Source: Candidatus Faecalibacterium gallistercoris
GTDB lineage: Bacteria; Bacillota; Clostridia; Oscillospirales; Ruminococcaceae
Length of the DNA: 64,000 bases
Reading direction: 5' to 3'
NCBI GenBank assembly: GCA_019116585.1
Contig: DXBJ01000049.1
Location: 1 to 64,000, forward strand
Part shown: one piece after another, positions 53,712 to 62,858 of the stretch
Numbering within the stretch: the first letter of the stretch is position 1
Layout: every line of letters starts with the position of its first letter
The notes under the pieces: model-generated
What the model was told of the DNA's origin: nothing
What the model saw: only the letters and a program-made list of their open reading frames with translations
The model's database searches: none
Made by a program: the position numbers and the translations under genes

Positions 53712-56030
53712 ATGAAGACAAAAGGCAGAGCATGGCATCTCATCGTCACGGTGCTGCTGATCGCGGTGTTTGCGTTCACCGCGTTTTTCGGCGCGTCGTC
53801 GACCTACGGAGATGTGACCACCACCTACATCAAGGGCGCCCGGGACATCCGCTTCGGCGTGGACATCAAGGGCGGCGTGAATGTGACCTTTCTGCCCTCG
53901 GACGGCTTCGACGCCACCGACGAGCAGCTGGACGCAGCCCAGTCGGTCATCGAGAACCGCCTGGTGGCCCTGAACATCACCGACTACGAGCTGTATGCGG
54001 ACTACAACCAGGACAGCCTGATCCTGGAGTTCCCCTGGCAGTCGGACGAGACCCGGTTTGACCCGGAGGCCGCCATCCAGGAGATCGGCACCACCGCGTA
54101 CCTGACCTTCCGGGAGGGGACCAGCGCCGACGGGCAGCTGATCCTGGACGGCGCCAGCGTGGAGAACGCCACCGCCCAGTACGGCCCGGTGACCAGCGGC
54201 GGCGCCTCGGAGTATTACGTGGCCCTGGAGTTTGACAGCGAGGGCGCGGCGGCCTTTGGCGAGGCCACCACCCGGCTGTACCAGGAGGGCGGCTCCATCG
54301 GCATCTGGCTGGACGATGAGAACATCAGCGTGGCCGCCGTCAACGCCGCCATCACCGACGGCCGCGCGGTCATCACCGGCTCGGGCTTCACCCGGGACGA
54401 TGTGGTCACCCTGGCCCGGCAGATCAACTCGGGCGCGCTGCCCTTTGCCCTGACGGTGGACAGCTACTCCACCATCAGCCCCACCCTGGGCGAGAACAGC
54501 CTGGAGGCGATGGTCTTTGCCGGCATCGTGGCCTTTGCCCTGATCTTTGTCATCATGACCGTGATGTACCGGCTGCCCGGCCTGCTGGCCTGCGTGGGCC
54601 TGCTGGGCCAGGTGGCGGCCACCCTGGCGTTTGTGTCGGGCTACTTCCCGGTGTTCAACAGCTTTACCCTGACGCTGCCCGGCATCGCGGGCATCATCCT
54701 GGCCATCGGCATGGGTGTGGACGCCAACGTCATCACCGCCGAGCGGATCAAGGAGGAGCTGCGCAACGGCAAATCGCTGCCCGGCGCCCTCAAGAGCGGC
54801 TTTGCCCGGGGCCTGACCCCCGTCATTGACGGCAACGTCACCATCGTGATCGTGGCGGTGGTCCTGATGGGCGCTTTCGGCCCCACCGACGGCATCTTTG
54901 CCAGGCTGCTGAACATTGTGTTCTTTGCCTTTGGCGCATCCACCGCCGGCACCATCTACGCCTTCGGCTACACGCTGCTCACCGGCGTGCTGCTGAACTT
55001 TGTCTTTGGCGTGTTCGCCACCCGGGTGATGATCGCCGGCGCGGCCTCCATCAAGGCGCTGCAGAACCCCTGGCTCTACGGCGCCGACAAGGCCCCCCGC
55101 GAGCCCCGGTCCATTGACTTCGTGGGCAGGAAGAAGGCGTTCCTGACCTTCTCCTCCTGCCTGATGGCGGCCATCGTCCTGTGCGCGGTGGTGCTGGGGG
55201 TCCAGATGGACACCGAGTTCACCGGCGGCGCCATGATCACCCTGAGCTACCAGGGCGAACCTGACCTGGCCGTGGTGGAGCAGACTGCGGAGGAGGCCCT
55301 GGGCAGCACCAACCTGACCCTGCAGACCGGCGAGAACGTGGCCACCGGCGAGTCCACCCTCAAGATCTCCCTGCCCGGCAGCGAGACGGTGGACACCCAG
55401 CAGGTCACCGCCCTGCTGGACGGCCTGGCCGCGTCCAACCCCGACAACCAGTTTGCCCAGCTGTCCCTGAGCAACGTCAGTCCGGCCATGGGCACCCGCT
55501 TCCTCCAGAAGAGCCTGGTGGCGGTGGTCTTTGCCCTGGCCCTCATCCTGGTGTATATCGCCTTCCGCTTCAAGAACATCGGCGGCCTGACCGGCGGCGC
55601 CATGGCCATCCTGGCCCTGGTCAACGATGTGATGGTGATCTTCGGCACTTTTGTGCTGCTGCGGGCCCCTCTGGACGGCAACTTCATCGCCGCCCTGCTG
55701 ACCATCCTGGGCTACTCGGTCAACGACACCGTCGTCATCTACGACCGCATCCGGGAAAACCGCAAGCTGCTGGGCAAAAAGGTCTCCTTCGGCGAGCTGG
55801 TCAACCAGTCCCTGAACCAGTCTCTCAAGCGCACCCTGATGACCAGCGTCACCACCGTGACGGCCCTGGCGGTCATGTGCGTGGTCTCGGTGCTGTACGG
55901 GCTGGACAGCATCTTCACCTTCGCTTTCCCCCTGATGATGGGCATGATCAGCGGCGTGTACACCTCGCTGTGCGTCTCCACCTCGGCCTGGGTCCTCTGG
56001 GACGGCCGCAAGGCAAAGCAGAAGAAATGA
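53712..56030 (+). CDS. secDF: Protein translocase subunits SecD and SecF, fused
   Basis: Membrane motor that assists Sec export using the proton gradient. The 772 residues begin with a SecD half (about 1-445; GVDIKGGVNVTF, then a large extracytoplasmic domain and six membrane segments with GIAGIILAIGMGVDANVITAERIKEEL). A SecF half (about 455-772; FTGGAMITLSYQ, GYSVNDTVVIYDRIREN) follows. Fusion is normal for many Firmicutes. It lies 85 nt after the aminotransferase gene. Confidence 0.95.
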   Translation: MKTKGRAWHLIVTVLLIAVFAFTAFFGASSTYGDVTTTYIKGARDIRFGVDIKGGVNVTFLPSDGFDATDEQLDAAQSVIENRLVALNITDYELYADYNQDSLILEFPWQSDETRFDPEAAIQEIGTTAYLTFREGTSADGQLILDGASVENATAQYGPVTSGGASEYYVALEFDSEGAAAFGEATTRLYQEGGSIGIWLDDENISVAAVNAAITDGRAVITGSGFTRDDVVTLARQINSGALPFALTVDSYSTISPTLGENSLEAMVFAGIVAFALIFVIMTVMYRLPGLLACVGLLGQVAATLAFVSGYFPVFNSFTLTLPGIAGIILAIGMGVDANVITAERIKEELRNGKSLPGALKSGFARGLTPVIDGNVTIVIVAVVLMGAFGPTDGIFARLLNIVFFAFGASTAGTIYAFGYTLLTGVLLNFVFGVFATRVMIAGAASIKALQNPWLYGADKAPREPRSIDFVGRKKAFLTFSSCLMAAIVLCAVVLGVQMDTEFTGGAMITLSYQGEPDLAVVEQTAEEALGSTNLTLQTGENVATGESTLKISLPGSETVDTQQVTALLDGLAASNPDNQFAQLSLSNVSPAMGTRFLQKSLVAVVFALALILVYIAFRFKNIGGLTGGAMAILALVNDVMVIFGTFVLLRAPLDGNFIAALLTILGYSVNDTVVIYDRIRENRKLLGKKVSFGELVNQSLNQSLKRTLMTSVTTVTALAVMCVVSVLYGLDSIFTFAFPLMMGMISGVYTSLCVSTSAWVLWDGRKAKQKK

Positions 56031-56084
56031 ACCCCTGAAACAGTCCGGCCGGCCGGACCCCATCCACATGACGGAGGACACGAT

Positions 56085-56546
56085 ATGAAATGCCCCTACT
56101 GCGGCGGGGAGGAATCCAAAGTGATCGACTCCCGCCCCACCGAAGACGGCGAGCGGATCCGCCGCCGCCGGGAATGCCTGGCCTGCCACAAGCGGTTCAC
56201 CACCTACGAGGCGGTGGAGACGCTGCCTTTGATGGTGGTCAAAAAGAACAACTCCCGGGAGCCCTTCGACCGCCAGAAGGTCCTGAACGGGATGCTGCGC
56301 TCCTGTGCCCAGCGTCCGGTCAGCTACGAGCAGCTGGAGCAGGCGGTGAACAACATCGAGCAGACGCTGCTGTCCGGCTACGACCGGGAGGTCAGCAGCG
56401 TGCAGATCGGCGAGCTTGCCATGCAGGAGCTGAAAAAGATCGACGAGGTGGCCTATGTCCGCTTTGCCTCGGTCTACCGCCGCTTCGCGGACGTGGAGAG
56501 CTTCTTCAATGAGCTGGAAAAGCTGATGAAGGACCACAAAGAATAA
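56085..56546 (+). CDS. nrdR: Transcriptional repressor NrdR
   Basis: Nucleotide-sensing repressor of ribonucleotide reductase genes. The 153 residues have the zinc ribbon CPYCGG...CLACHKRFTTYE and the ATP-cone domain VKKNNSREPFDRQKVLNGMLRSCAQRPV. No nrd gene is in the window. A terminator follows. Confidence 0.96.
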   Translation: MKCPYCGGEESKVIDSRPTEDGERIRRRRECLACHKRFTTYEAVETLPLMVVKKNNSREPFDRQKVLNGMLRSCAQRPVSYEQLEQAVNNIEQTLLSGYDREVSSVQIGELAMQELKKIDEVAYVRFASVYRRFADVESFFNELEKLMKDHKE

Positions 56547-56567
56547 AACCAAACCATGGAAAGACAT

Positions 56568-56608
56568 CCGGCAGGGAGGGGCCCGTCCTCTCTGCCGGCT
56601 GTTTTGTT
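56568..56608. terminator. Terminator between nrdR and the DUF4363 gene
   Basis: CCGGCAG (56568-56574) paired with CTGCCGG (56592-56598), extended by GGAGG/CCTCT, then GTTTTGTTT. It faces nrdR and sits at the end of the converging gene. Confidence 0.8.
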
Positions 56609-56610
56609 TG

Positions 56611-56979
56611 TCAGAGCCAGCGCCGGGTCAGCCAGTCTACGCTTTCGGCCAGGAAAGCCGCCCGGCCCAGCTCGCCCAGGGCCTCCTCCTGGGCGTCCTC
56701 GGTCAGGTGGCTGGCGGCAGCCCGCAGGCTGGCCTCCAGCTCGAGAAAATCCTCGGTGCGCAGATAGAGGACGCTGCCCTGCCGCATCTCTTGGCAGAGG
56801 GCGGCCCCTTTCAGGATGGCCTGATGGGCGGCGGGCAGGTCGTCGTCGTGCAGGGCCGCCACCGCCGTGTCCAGCTGGGCGGTCAGCTCCCCGGCAAAGC
56901 CGCGCACCCGTCCGGTGCTGTAGCCGGTCAAAAGCAGGATGCCCGCCACGAGGGCAAGGCACAGCCAGATCCGCTTCAT
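56611..56979 (-). CDS. DUF4363-like small exported or membrane-anchored protein
   Basis: A 122-residue protein with an N-terminal hydrophobic segment (about residues 4-22, KRIWLCLALVAGILLLTGY) and a helical domain with LDTAVAALHDDDLPAAHQAI and RTEDFLELEASLRAAASHL. I recognise it as DUF4363, a clostridial family usually next to a DUF421 gene. The function is unknown. It overlaps the DUF421 gene by ATGA. Confidence 0.7.
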   Translation of the reverse strand: MKRIWLCLALVAGILLLTGYSTGRVRGFAGELTAQLDTAVAALHDDDLPAAHQAILKGAALCQEMRQGSVLYLRTEDFLELEASLRAAASHLTEDAQEEALGELGRAAFLAESVDWLTRRWL

Positions 56980-57680
56980 GATGCAGCCTCCTTGGCGCCG
57001 CCCGCGGGGCGGCTTTCTTTTTTCAGCAGGAAATAATCCCCGGTGTCGTTGCCCAGCAGGATCAGGATCTGGCCGGGAGCCACGGCGTTGGCCCGGGCGG
57101 TCTGCTCCAGCCAGGCCCGGTCCTTGCCGCAGGCCCGCAGGTTATCTTCCAGCACCTGGCCGTCCACCACGAGGGGGACGGTAGCCTGGGCCTGCTGGAC
57201 GGCGACCCCCAGGTCGGCCAGGGTGGCCGGCTCCTTGTCCGGCCTGCGGGCCACCGAAAGGCTGCCGTTGGTCTCGATGACGGCGTAGGAGACGTCACGG
57301 GGATCATAGATGTCCTTGCCGCGCAGGGCCTCCAGCAGGTCGGCGGCGGTGAGGCGGAGCATCCGCAGGGCCTGCTGGTCGATCTCGCCGTTTTGGATCA
57401 CCGTCTTGGGCCGCCCGGCCAGCAGGTTGGAAAAGCGCCGGCTGTAAAAGCTGAGCACCGAGCCCAGCAGCTCGAGGCAGGCGATGAGGAACAGGGGGAT
57501 CAGGCTGGCGGTGATGGGCACATCCTCCGACTCGATGGAGATGGACGCCAGATTGGAGATCAGCATGGTGGAGACCAGCTCCTCGGGCTGCAGCTCACCC
57601 AGCTGGCGCTTGCCCATCATCCGCATGGCAAACAGGACGCAGAGGTAGATCAGCACGGTGCGCAAGAGTAAGAGTTTCAA
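56976..57680 (-). CDS. DUF421 (YetF-like) membrane protein
   Basis: A 234-residue protein with about three N-terminal membrane segments (LLLRTVLIYLCVLFAMR, SNLASISIESEDVPITASLIPLFLIACLELLGSVLS) and a cytosolic domain with GRPKTVIQNGEI. YetF and relatives occur in spore membranes and affect spore germination or heat resistance in Bacillus. The start is the TTG at 57680 behind AAAGGAGG. It is divergent from gerAA with 86 bp between, which supports a spore role (inference). Confidence 0.8.
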   Translation of the reverse strand: MKLLLLRTVLIYLCVLFAMRMMGKRQLGELQPEELVSTMLISNLASISIESEDVPITASLIPLFLIACLELLGSVLSFYSRRFSNLLAGRPKTVIQNGEIDQQALRMLRLTAADLLEALRGKDIYDPRDVSYAVIETNGSLSVARRPDKEPATLADLGVAVQQAQATVPLVVDGQVLEDNLRACGKDRAWLEQTARANAVAPGQILILLGNDTGDYFLLKKESRPAGGAKEAAS

Positions 57681-57702
57681 TGGGGCAGTCCTCCTTTGGG
57701 AT

Positions 57703-57732
57703 ACATAAGCGGGGCGGTTTGCGGGCATACTG
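57703..57732 (+). promoter_or_regulatory. Candidate forespore (sigma-F/G-type) promoter for the ger operon
   Basis: ACATA, 18 bp, CATACTG resembles the sigma-G pattern GNATA-N18-CATNNTA. It is the only promoter-like motif in the 86-bp gap. The match is imperfect. Confidence 0.3.
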
Positions 57733-57766
57733 AGGCTGCAAGCGATGCGAAAGGGGCGGATGCGGG

Positions 57767-59215
57767 ATGCAGCTTTCTTCCAACCTCAGCGAGAACCTGG
57801 CGGCCTTCAACACCATGTTTGGCCCGTCGGCGGATTATTATGCAAAACAGGTCACGGTGGGGGGATGTCCGGCCGCCATCCTGCTGTTCGACGGCATGAC
57901 CAGCCTGTCCTCTCTGTGGACGCTGCTGCTGGACTCGGTGGACCGGGCGGCCCAGTTTGGGGCCCAGCCCCCCGCCGGCGGGCGGCAGATCTTTGAGCGG
58001 CTGCTCTACCACTCCGACCTGCCGGCCCAGGGCAGCCCGGTGGGCACCACCGAGGACGCCGTCCGGATGCTGACGGCGGGCTTTGCCCTTTTGCTGCTGG
58101 ACGGCTGGGAGCAGGGGATCGCCTTCTCGGTCCAGAGCCTGCAGTTCCGCTCCATCGAGGAGCCCTCGGGGGAGGGCAGCCTCCGGGGCAGCCGGGAAGG
58201 CTTTGCCGACCTGCTGCGGGTCAACCTGAGCTTGCTGCGGCGGCTGGTCCGCACCGGGGATCTGGTGATGGAAGTGGCCCAGGCCGACACAGCCATGCGG
58301 ACCGAGTACGCCCTGTGCTACTGCCGCGACAAGGCGGACAAGGAGATGGTGGCCCGGGTGCGCGGCATCCTGAAGGAGGCAAAGCCGGAGCTGCTGCTGG
58401 ACTCCAGTTACTTCGTCCCCTGGCTGCTGCCGGTGAAGTACCGGCTGTTCACGCCGGCGGGCTATACCGAGCGGCCGGCGGTGGCGGCAGCCAAGCTCTG
58501 CGAGGGCAAGCTGGTGATCCTGGTCAACGGCAGCCCCTCGGCCATGGTCCTGCCCGCCCTTTTTGCCGAGAACTTCGAGTGTCTGGACGACTACGCCACC
58601 ACCGCCTTTTTCTCGTCCTTCCTGCGGGTGCTGAAGTACGCCGCCTTTTATTTGACCGTTTTCCTGCCGGGGGTGTTCGTCTGTCTAGCGGTCTACCTGC
58701 CCGAGCTGATCCCGCCCCAGCTGCTGTACAAGATCACGGCGGCGGAGAAGGGGACGCCGCTGCCCCTGTTTGCCGAGATGGTGATGGTCATCCTGATTTT
58801 GGAGATCATCCGGGAGGCCGGGCTGCGGATGCCCCAGTCCCTGGGCCATTCGGTCAGCCTGGTGGCGGCCCTCATCATCGGGGACGCGGCGGTGTCCGCC
58901 GGGCTGATGAGCACCCCGGTCATCCTCACCGCCTGCCTGACCTCGGTGGCGGTGTTCATCACCCCGTCGCTGTACGAGCCGGCCACCCTGCTACGTCTGG
59001 CCGTGGTGCTGGCGGCGGGGCTGGCCGGGCCGGTGGGGCTGGCGGCGGTCTTTCTGGTGTTCTGGTTCAGCCTGTCCGACGTGTCGGCCCTGGGGGTGCC
59101 CTACCTGGCGTCCCATCCTTTCCCCTCCAACCCCATGGCCGACGACGGAGTCATCCGCCGGGACTACCGCCGGATGTCCCGGCGGGCTTTCAACATCTGG
59201 CAGAGGAGGGGATGA
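57767..59215 (+). CDS. Spore germination protein GerAA-type subunit
   Basis: A 482-residue germinant-receptor A subunit. The N-terminal soluble half includes ADTAMRTEYALCYCRDKADKEMVARVRGIL and CEGKLVILVNGSPSAMVLPALFAENFECLDDY, a hallmark of GerA/SpoVAF proteins. The C-terminal half has about five membrane segments (LKYAAFYLTVFLPGVFVCLAVYLPELIP, then LEIIREAGLRMPQSLGHSVSLVAALIIGDAAV). It begins an operon with gerAB and spoIVB, with 1-nt spacing to the next gene. Confidence 0.9.
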   Translation: MQLSSNLSENLAAFNTMFGPSADYYAKQVTVGGCPAAILLFDGMTSLSSLWTLLLDSVDRAAQFGAQPPAGGRQIFERLLYHSDLPAQGSPVGTTEDAVRMLTAGFALLLLDGWEQGIAFSVQSLQFRSIEEPSGEGSLRGSREGFADLLRVNLSLLRRLVRTGDLVMEVAQADTAMRTEYALCYCRDKADKEMVARVRGILKEAKPELLLDSSYFVPWLLPVKYRLFTPAGYTERPAVAAAKLCEGKLVILVNGSPSAMVLPALFAENFECLDDYATTAFFSSFLRVLKYAAFYLTVFLPGVFVCLAVYLPELIPPQLLYKITAAEKGTPLPLFAEMVMVILILEIIREAGLRMPQSLGHSVSLVAALIIGDAAVSAGLMSTPVILTACLTSVAVFITPSLYEPATLLRLAVVLAAGLAGPVGLAAVFLVFWFSLSDVSALGVPYLASHPFPSNPMADDGVIRRDYRRMSRRAFNIWQRRG

Positions 59216-59216
59216 G

Positions 59217-60086
59217 ATGAAACAGCAAGCAAAAGGCAGCTGCGGCTTTTCGGTCCCGGCGGTGGGGCTGGGGGTGGTCACGGCCTCGCTGGCCGGGAGC
59301 TTTTACGGCCCCGCCGGGGAGGACCCGGTCCGCCGGGTGCTCCTGCTGGGCTTTGCGGAAGCCGCCGGGCTCTCACTGGCGGCCTGGCTGTTCGGCCTCT
59401 GGGCCGGGCAGGCGGGGCTGTTTGGGGGGCGGGGCTTTTTGCCCCGGCTGACCGGCGGGCTGTTCCTGCTCTGGTTCGGGGCGGAGTTCGTCCGCACCGC
59501 GGCGGCGGCCCAGACCGTCTGCCGGGAAGAATTCGGCACCAACGCCCTGATCGCGGTGCTGCCGGTGCTGCTGGCGGTCACCTGGCAGATGGACACCGGC
59601 GCGCTGGACCGGTCGGCCAGGGGGTTGTGGTGGCTGCTGGCCATCGGCGCCCTTTTGTGCCTGGCCGGGCTCTGGGACCAGATGCGCTGGCAGAGGCTGC
59701 TCCCGGCGGAGGCCCTGCCGGCCGGGGGCTGGCCGCCGGCGCCCCTGTACCCGGAATACTTTGCCCTGCCTCTGCTCTGCAGGGAGAGGGATCTCCCCAA
59801 AGGCGCCCTGCTGCCTTTTTACCACTACGCCGCTCAGGGCAGCTATGCCCTGGTCCTGGCCCTGGTGATGGGGCAGCCGGGCGCCCCGGGGTACGCCGGG
59901 GTGGAGCTGCTGCGGGCCTGGGGGATGGGATACTTTTCCCGGCTGGACGCTTTCCTGCTGCTGGTCTGGCTGGCGGCCGCCCTGTGGCGGCTGTGCCTGC
60001 TGGCCTTTGTCCTGCGCCGCCTGGTGCGGCTGAACGGATGGCAGAGCGTCCGGGCCGGACATCAAAACAAGGGAGCGCAAATGTGA
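59217..60086 (+). CDS. Divergent GerAB-type germination permease
   Basis: A 289-residue membrane protein with eight or so hydrophobic segments. The C-terminal RLDAFLLLVWLAAALWRLCLL resembles the end of GerAB permeases; the rest is weakly conserved. Its place directly after gerAA supports the call. It is shorter than the usual 360 residues. The stop overlaps the spoIVB start by 4 nt. No gerAC follows. Confidence 0.65.
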   Translation: MKQQAKGSCGFSVPAVGLGVVTASLAGSFYGPAGEDPVRRVLLLGFAEAAGLSLAAWLFGLWAGQAGLFGGRGFLPRLTGGLFLLWFGAEFVRTAAAAQTVCREEFGTNALIAVLPVLLAVTWQMDTGALDRSARGLWWLLAIGALLCLAGLWDQMRWQRLLPAEALPAGGWPPAPLYPEYFALPLLCRERDLPKGALLPFYHYAAQGSYALVLALVMGQPGAPGYAGVELLRAWGMGYFSRLDAFLLLVWLAAALWRLCLLAFVLRRLVRLNGWQSVRAGHQNKGAQM

Positions 60087-61303
60087 GAAACACAGGTCGT
60101 AGAACAAGGGGCGGCCGCCTGGGACGGATCTGCGCCGCTTATTGCCTGGCCGCCCTGACGGCGGCGCTGGGCTGGCTGTACAGCAGCCTGCCCGACCATA
60201 TCTCGCTGGAGCCGGGCCAGGCGCTGGCCCTGCCCCGCTTTGCCTATATCCAGCCCATGGGCGGCTCCGGCGCCCGGAACGTGGCCAGCACCTGGACGGC
60301 GGGCAGCTACCAGGCCACCCTGTCCATCGGCGGAGTGCTGCCGGTCAAGACGGTGCGGGCGGTCATCACGCCGCGGCCCAGCGTCCGGGTCTGCGGCACC
60401 CCCTTTGGGGTCAAGATGTTTTCGGAGGGGGCGCTGGTGGTCGGCTTCACCGACCTGAACGGCCCGGACGGCGCGCCGGCGAACCCCGCCAAGGAGGCGG
60501 GCCTCCGCCTGGGCGACCGGGTGATCTGCATCGGGGACACCGCCACTGAGAGCAACGACGCCGTCAAGGCGGCCCTGGAACAGGCGGGCGGGCAGCCGGT
60601 GCGGGTGGTCTATGTCCGGGACGGCAGCCAGCAGCAGACCTTCCTGACCCCCTGCTGGGATGAGACGGCCCAGGAGTGGCGGGCCGGGATGTGGGTGCGG
60701 GACTCCTCGGCGGGGGTCGGCACCCTGACCTTTATCGACGAGGAGAACGGGGTGTTTGCCGGGCTGGGCCACTCCATCAGCGACGGGGATACCGGCCAGA
60801 GCATCGCCCTGCGCAGCGGTGAGATCGTCCCCTGCGAGATCATCGGCTGCACCCAGGGCGCCGCGGGCAGCCCCGGCGAGCTGAAGGGCAAGTTCATCGG
60901 CAGCCACGCCGTGGGCACCATCGAGATCAACGGGGAAAACGGCGTCTATGGCTCCACCCGCACCAGCTTTGCCGGCCAGGTCATGGAGGTGGCCTTTGCG
61001 CAGGAGGTGGTGGAGGGCCCCGCCCAGATCCTGACCACCACCCGGGGCCAGACCGCGCGTCTATACGATGTGGAGATCGAAAAGGTCACCGACGCCGAAC
61101 AGGTCCGCAATATGGTCATCCATGTGACCGACCCGGCCCTGCTGGCCGAGACCGGGGGCATCGTCCAGGGGATGAGCGGCAGCCCCATCCTGCAGGATGG
61201 CCGGCTGGCCGGGGCGGTGACCCATGTGCTGGTCAACGACCCCACCCGGGGCTATGCGATCTTTGCCGAGACCATGCTGGCCCAGGCCGGCGCCGTGGAG
61301 TGA
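60083..61303 (+). CDS. spoIVB: SpoIVB-type signalling serine peptidase (S55)
   Basis: Secreted forespore protease that activates the SpoIVF complex and thus sigma-K. The 406 residues have an N-terminal signal or anchor (about 13-30), a PDZ domain (FGVKMFSEGALVVGF, AGLRLGDRVICIGD) and the S55 peptidase domain with the histidine in GVFAGLGHSISD and the serine in GMSGSPILQDG. The start is the GTG at 60083 within the ATGTGA of the previous gene. It matches the SpoIVFA/B-like genes 20 kb away. Confidence 0.93.
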   Translation: MRNTGRRTRGGRLGRICAAYCLAALTAALGWLYSSLPDHISLEPGQALALPRFAYIQPMGGSGARNVASTWTAGSYQATLSIGGVLPVKTVRAVITPRPSVRVCGTPFGVKMFSEGALVVGFTDLNGPDGAPANPAKEAGLRLGDRVICIGDTATESNDAVKAALEQAGGQPVRVVYVRDGSQQQTFLTPCWDETAQEWRAGMWVRDSSAGVGTLTFIDEENGVFAGLGHSISDGDTGQSIALRSGEIVPCEIIGCTQGAAGSPGELKGKFIGSHAVGTIEINGENGVYGSTRTSFAGQVMEVAFAQEVVEGPAQILTTTRGQTARLYDVEIEKVTDAEQVRNMVIHVTDPALLAETGGIVQGMSGSPILQDGRLAGAVTHVLVNDPTRGYAIFAETMLAQAGAVE

Positions 61304-61327
61304 CGGCGGAGCGGAGCCCCGCCCCTG

Positions 61328-61372
61328 AAAAAGCCCTGCCGGGAGGAACGTCCCTCCAGGCAGGGCCTTTTT
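61328..61372 (+). terminator. Intrinsic terminator after spoIVB
   Basis: GCCCTGCC (61333-61340) paired with GGCAGGGC (61359-61366), extended by GGGAGG/CCTCC, then CTTTTT. Confidence 0.85.
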
Positions 61373-61386
61373 GCGCCCGGCGGCGG

Positions 61387-61414
61387 TTCTAAACGGAGGC
61401 CGGCCGCATAGGAT
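61387..61414 (+). promoter_or_regulatory. Candidate sigma-E promoter for the spoIIIA operon
   Basis: TTCTAAA, 13 bp, CATAGGAT. The -10 part matches 6 of 8 of the sigma-E CATACANT pattern; the -35 part is weak. spoIIIA operons are sigma-E dependent in relatives. Confidence 0.3.
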
Positions 61415-61462
61415 AGGGTAAACCGGTCCGCAGCATCCGGGCCGGCCAGGGAGGGAAAGAGA

Positions 61463-62359
61463 ATGGACGAGTATCTGCAAGCGGTGGGTGCGCTGCCGGC
61501 GTGCTTCGCGGGGCCTTTGGCCCGGCTGGGGCCGGAAACGGCGGAGCGGGTCCACGAGGTGCGGCTGCGGACGGGCTGTCCGGTCTGGGTCAACCTGGGG
61601 GGCGCCCTGTGCCCGGCGGAGAAGCTGCCCGGCTGCCCGCCCGCCCTGCGGGACCTGCGGCCCACCCGGGCCCAGATGGAGGAGGCCCTCTATCGCCTCT
61701 GCGGGGGGTCGGTCCCCACCCACCAGGCCGAGCTGGCCGAAGGCTACCTGACCCTTCCGGGCGGGCACAGGGTGGGGGTCGGGGGCCGGTACTTATCCCA
61801 TCCCCAGGAGGGAGTGGTGCTGCAAAGGGTCAGCTCCTTGAATCTGCGCATTGCCCGTGCCCGGAAGATCGCCCTGCCGCCCGGGCTGGCGGAGATCCTG
61901 CAGGGGCATTTCACCGGCTTGCTGGTGGCGGGGGAGCCGGACAGCGGCAAGACCACCCTGCTGCGCAGCATGGCGGCGTTTCTGGCCGGGCTGGGGCGGG
62001 CGGTGGCGGTCATCGACGAGCGGGGCGAGTTCTGGCCCGAAGAGATGTGGGCCGCCCGCCCTCCGGTGGACACCGTCGCAGGGCTGCCCAAGGCGCAGGC
62101 GGTCCAGATGGCGCTGCGGACCCTGGCCCCCCAGGCCGTGCTTTTGGACGAGCTGGGCGGGCTGGAGGAGGTCCGCGGGCTGGAACAGGGATTTTTCAGC
62201 GGGGTGGACTATATCGCCAGCCTCCACGCCGCCGCCCCGGACGAAGCATTGCGCCGGCCCCAGGTGGCCTATATGCGGGAGAAGGGGATGCTCCGGGTCC
62301 TGGTGATGCTGGCGGGCCGGCAGGCTCCGGGGCAGATCGCCGGGGTGTGCCGGGTATGA
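61463..62359 (+). CDS. spoIIIAA: Stage III sporulation protein AA (ATPase)
   Basis: Cytoplasmic ATPase of the SpoIIIA-SpoIIQ channel between mother cell and forespore. The 298 residues have Walker A AGEPDSGKTTLLR (about 155-167), VIDERGEFWP, and ASLHAAAPDEALRRPQV, all typical. The following gene overlaps by 4 nt. It begins the spoIIIA operon. Confidence 0.95.
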   Translation: MDEYLQAVGALPACFAGPLARLGPETAERVHEVRLRTGCPVWVNLGGALCPAEKLPGCPPALRDLRPTRAQMEEALYRLCGGSVPTHQAELAEGYLTLPGGHRVGVGGRYLSHPQEGVVLQRVSSLNLRIARARKIALPPGLAEILQGHFTGLLVAGEPDSGKTTLLRSMAAFLAGLGRAVAVIDERGEFWPEEMWAARPPVDTVAGLPKAQAVQMALRTLAPQAVLLDELGGLEEVRGLEQGFFSGVDYIASLHAAAPDEALRRPQVAYMREKGMLRVLVMLAGRQAPGQIAGVCRV

Positions 62360-62835
62360 GCGGGCTGCGGTGGGCGGCGGCGCTGCTGCTGACGGCGGCG
62401 GGCTTTTGCGCCGGCGACGCCCGGCGCCAGCGGCTGGCCGCCCGGCGGCGCGCCCTGGAAGAGACCGCCGGCCTGCTGGCCCGGCTGCGGCAGGAGATCG
62501 GCTACCGCCGCGCCGACCTGGGGCCCCTTTACCGGACGCTGGCGGCGGAGTATGGCCCGGCCAGCGCCCTGGGCCGGGCCATGGGGCGGGCGGACGGTTT
62601 CGGGCAGATGGCCCCGCCCGCGCCCCTGGCGGCGGAAGAGGCGGCCTGCTTTGCCGAGTGTTTTGCCGCCCTGGGCCGGGCCGACGCCGGGCAGGAATGC
62701 GCCCGGCTGGACTATTACCTGGCCCGGTTCCAGAGTTTTCTGGACCGGGTGCGGGAAGAAGAGGCCCGCTCGGCTTCCATCGACCGGCGGCTGGGCCTGG
62801 CGGCGGGGGCGGTGCTGGGGCTGCTGATCCTGTAA
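62356..62835 (+). CDS. spoIIIAB: Stage III sporulation protein AB
   Basis: A 159-residue protein with a short N-terminal membrane segment (about 3-20), a helical region (ETAGLLARLRQEIGYRRADLGPLY) and a C-terminal hydrophobic helix (RRLGLAAGAVLGLLIL), as in SpoIIIAB, which forms part of the channel base. It is conserved in position and length. It overlaps spoIIIAA by ATGA. Confidence 0.88.
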   Translation: MSGLRWAAALLLTAAGFCAGDARRQRLAARRRALEETAGLLARLRQEIGYRRADLGPLYRTLAAEYGPASALGRAMGRADGFGQMAPPAPLAAEEAACFAECFAALGRADAGQECARLDYYLARFQSFLDRVREEEARSASIDRRLGLAAGAVLGLLIL

Positions 62836-62858
62836 AAAGAAAGGGAGATGACGGGGCT

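Noticed and set aside
53682..56567. A 961-codon minus-strand open frame over secDF and nrdR
   Set aside because: Same reason: antisense to clear genes, rich in His/Gly/Gln repeats from codon shadows.
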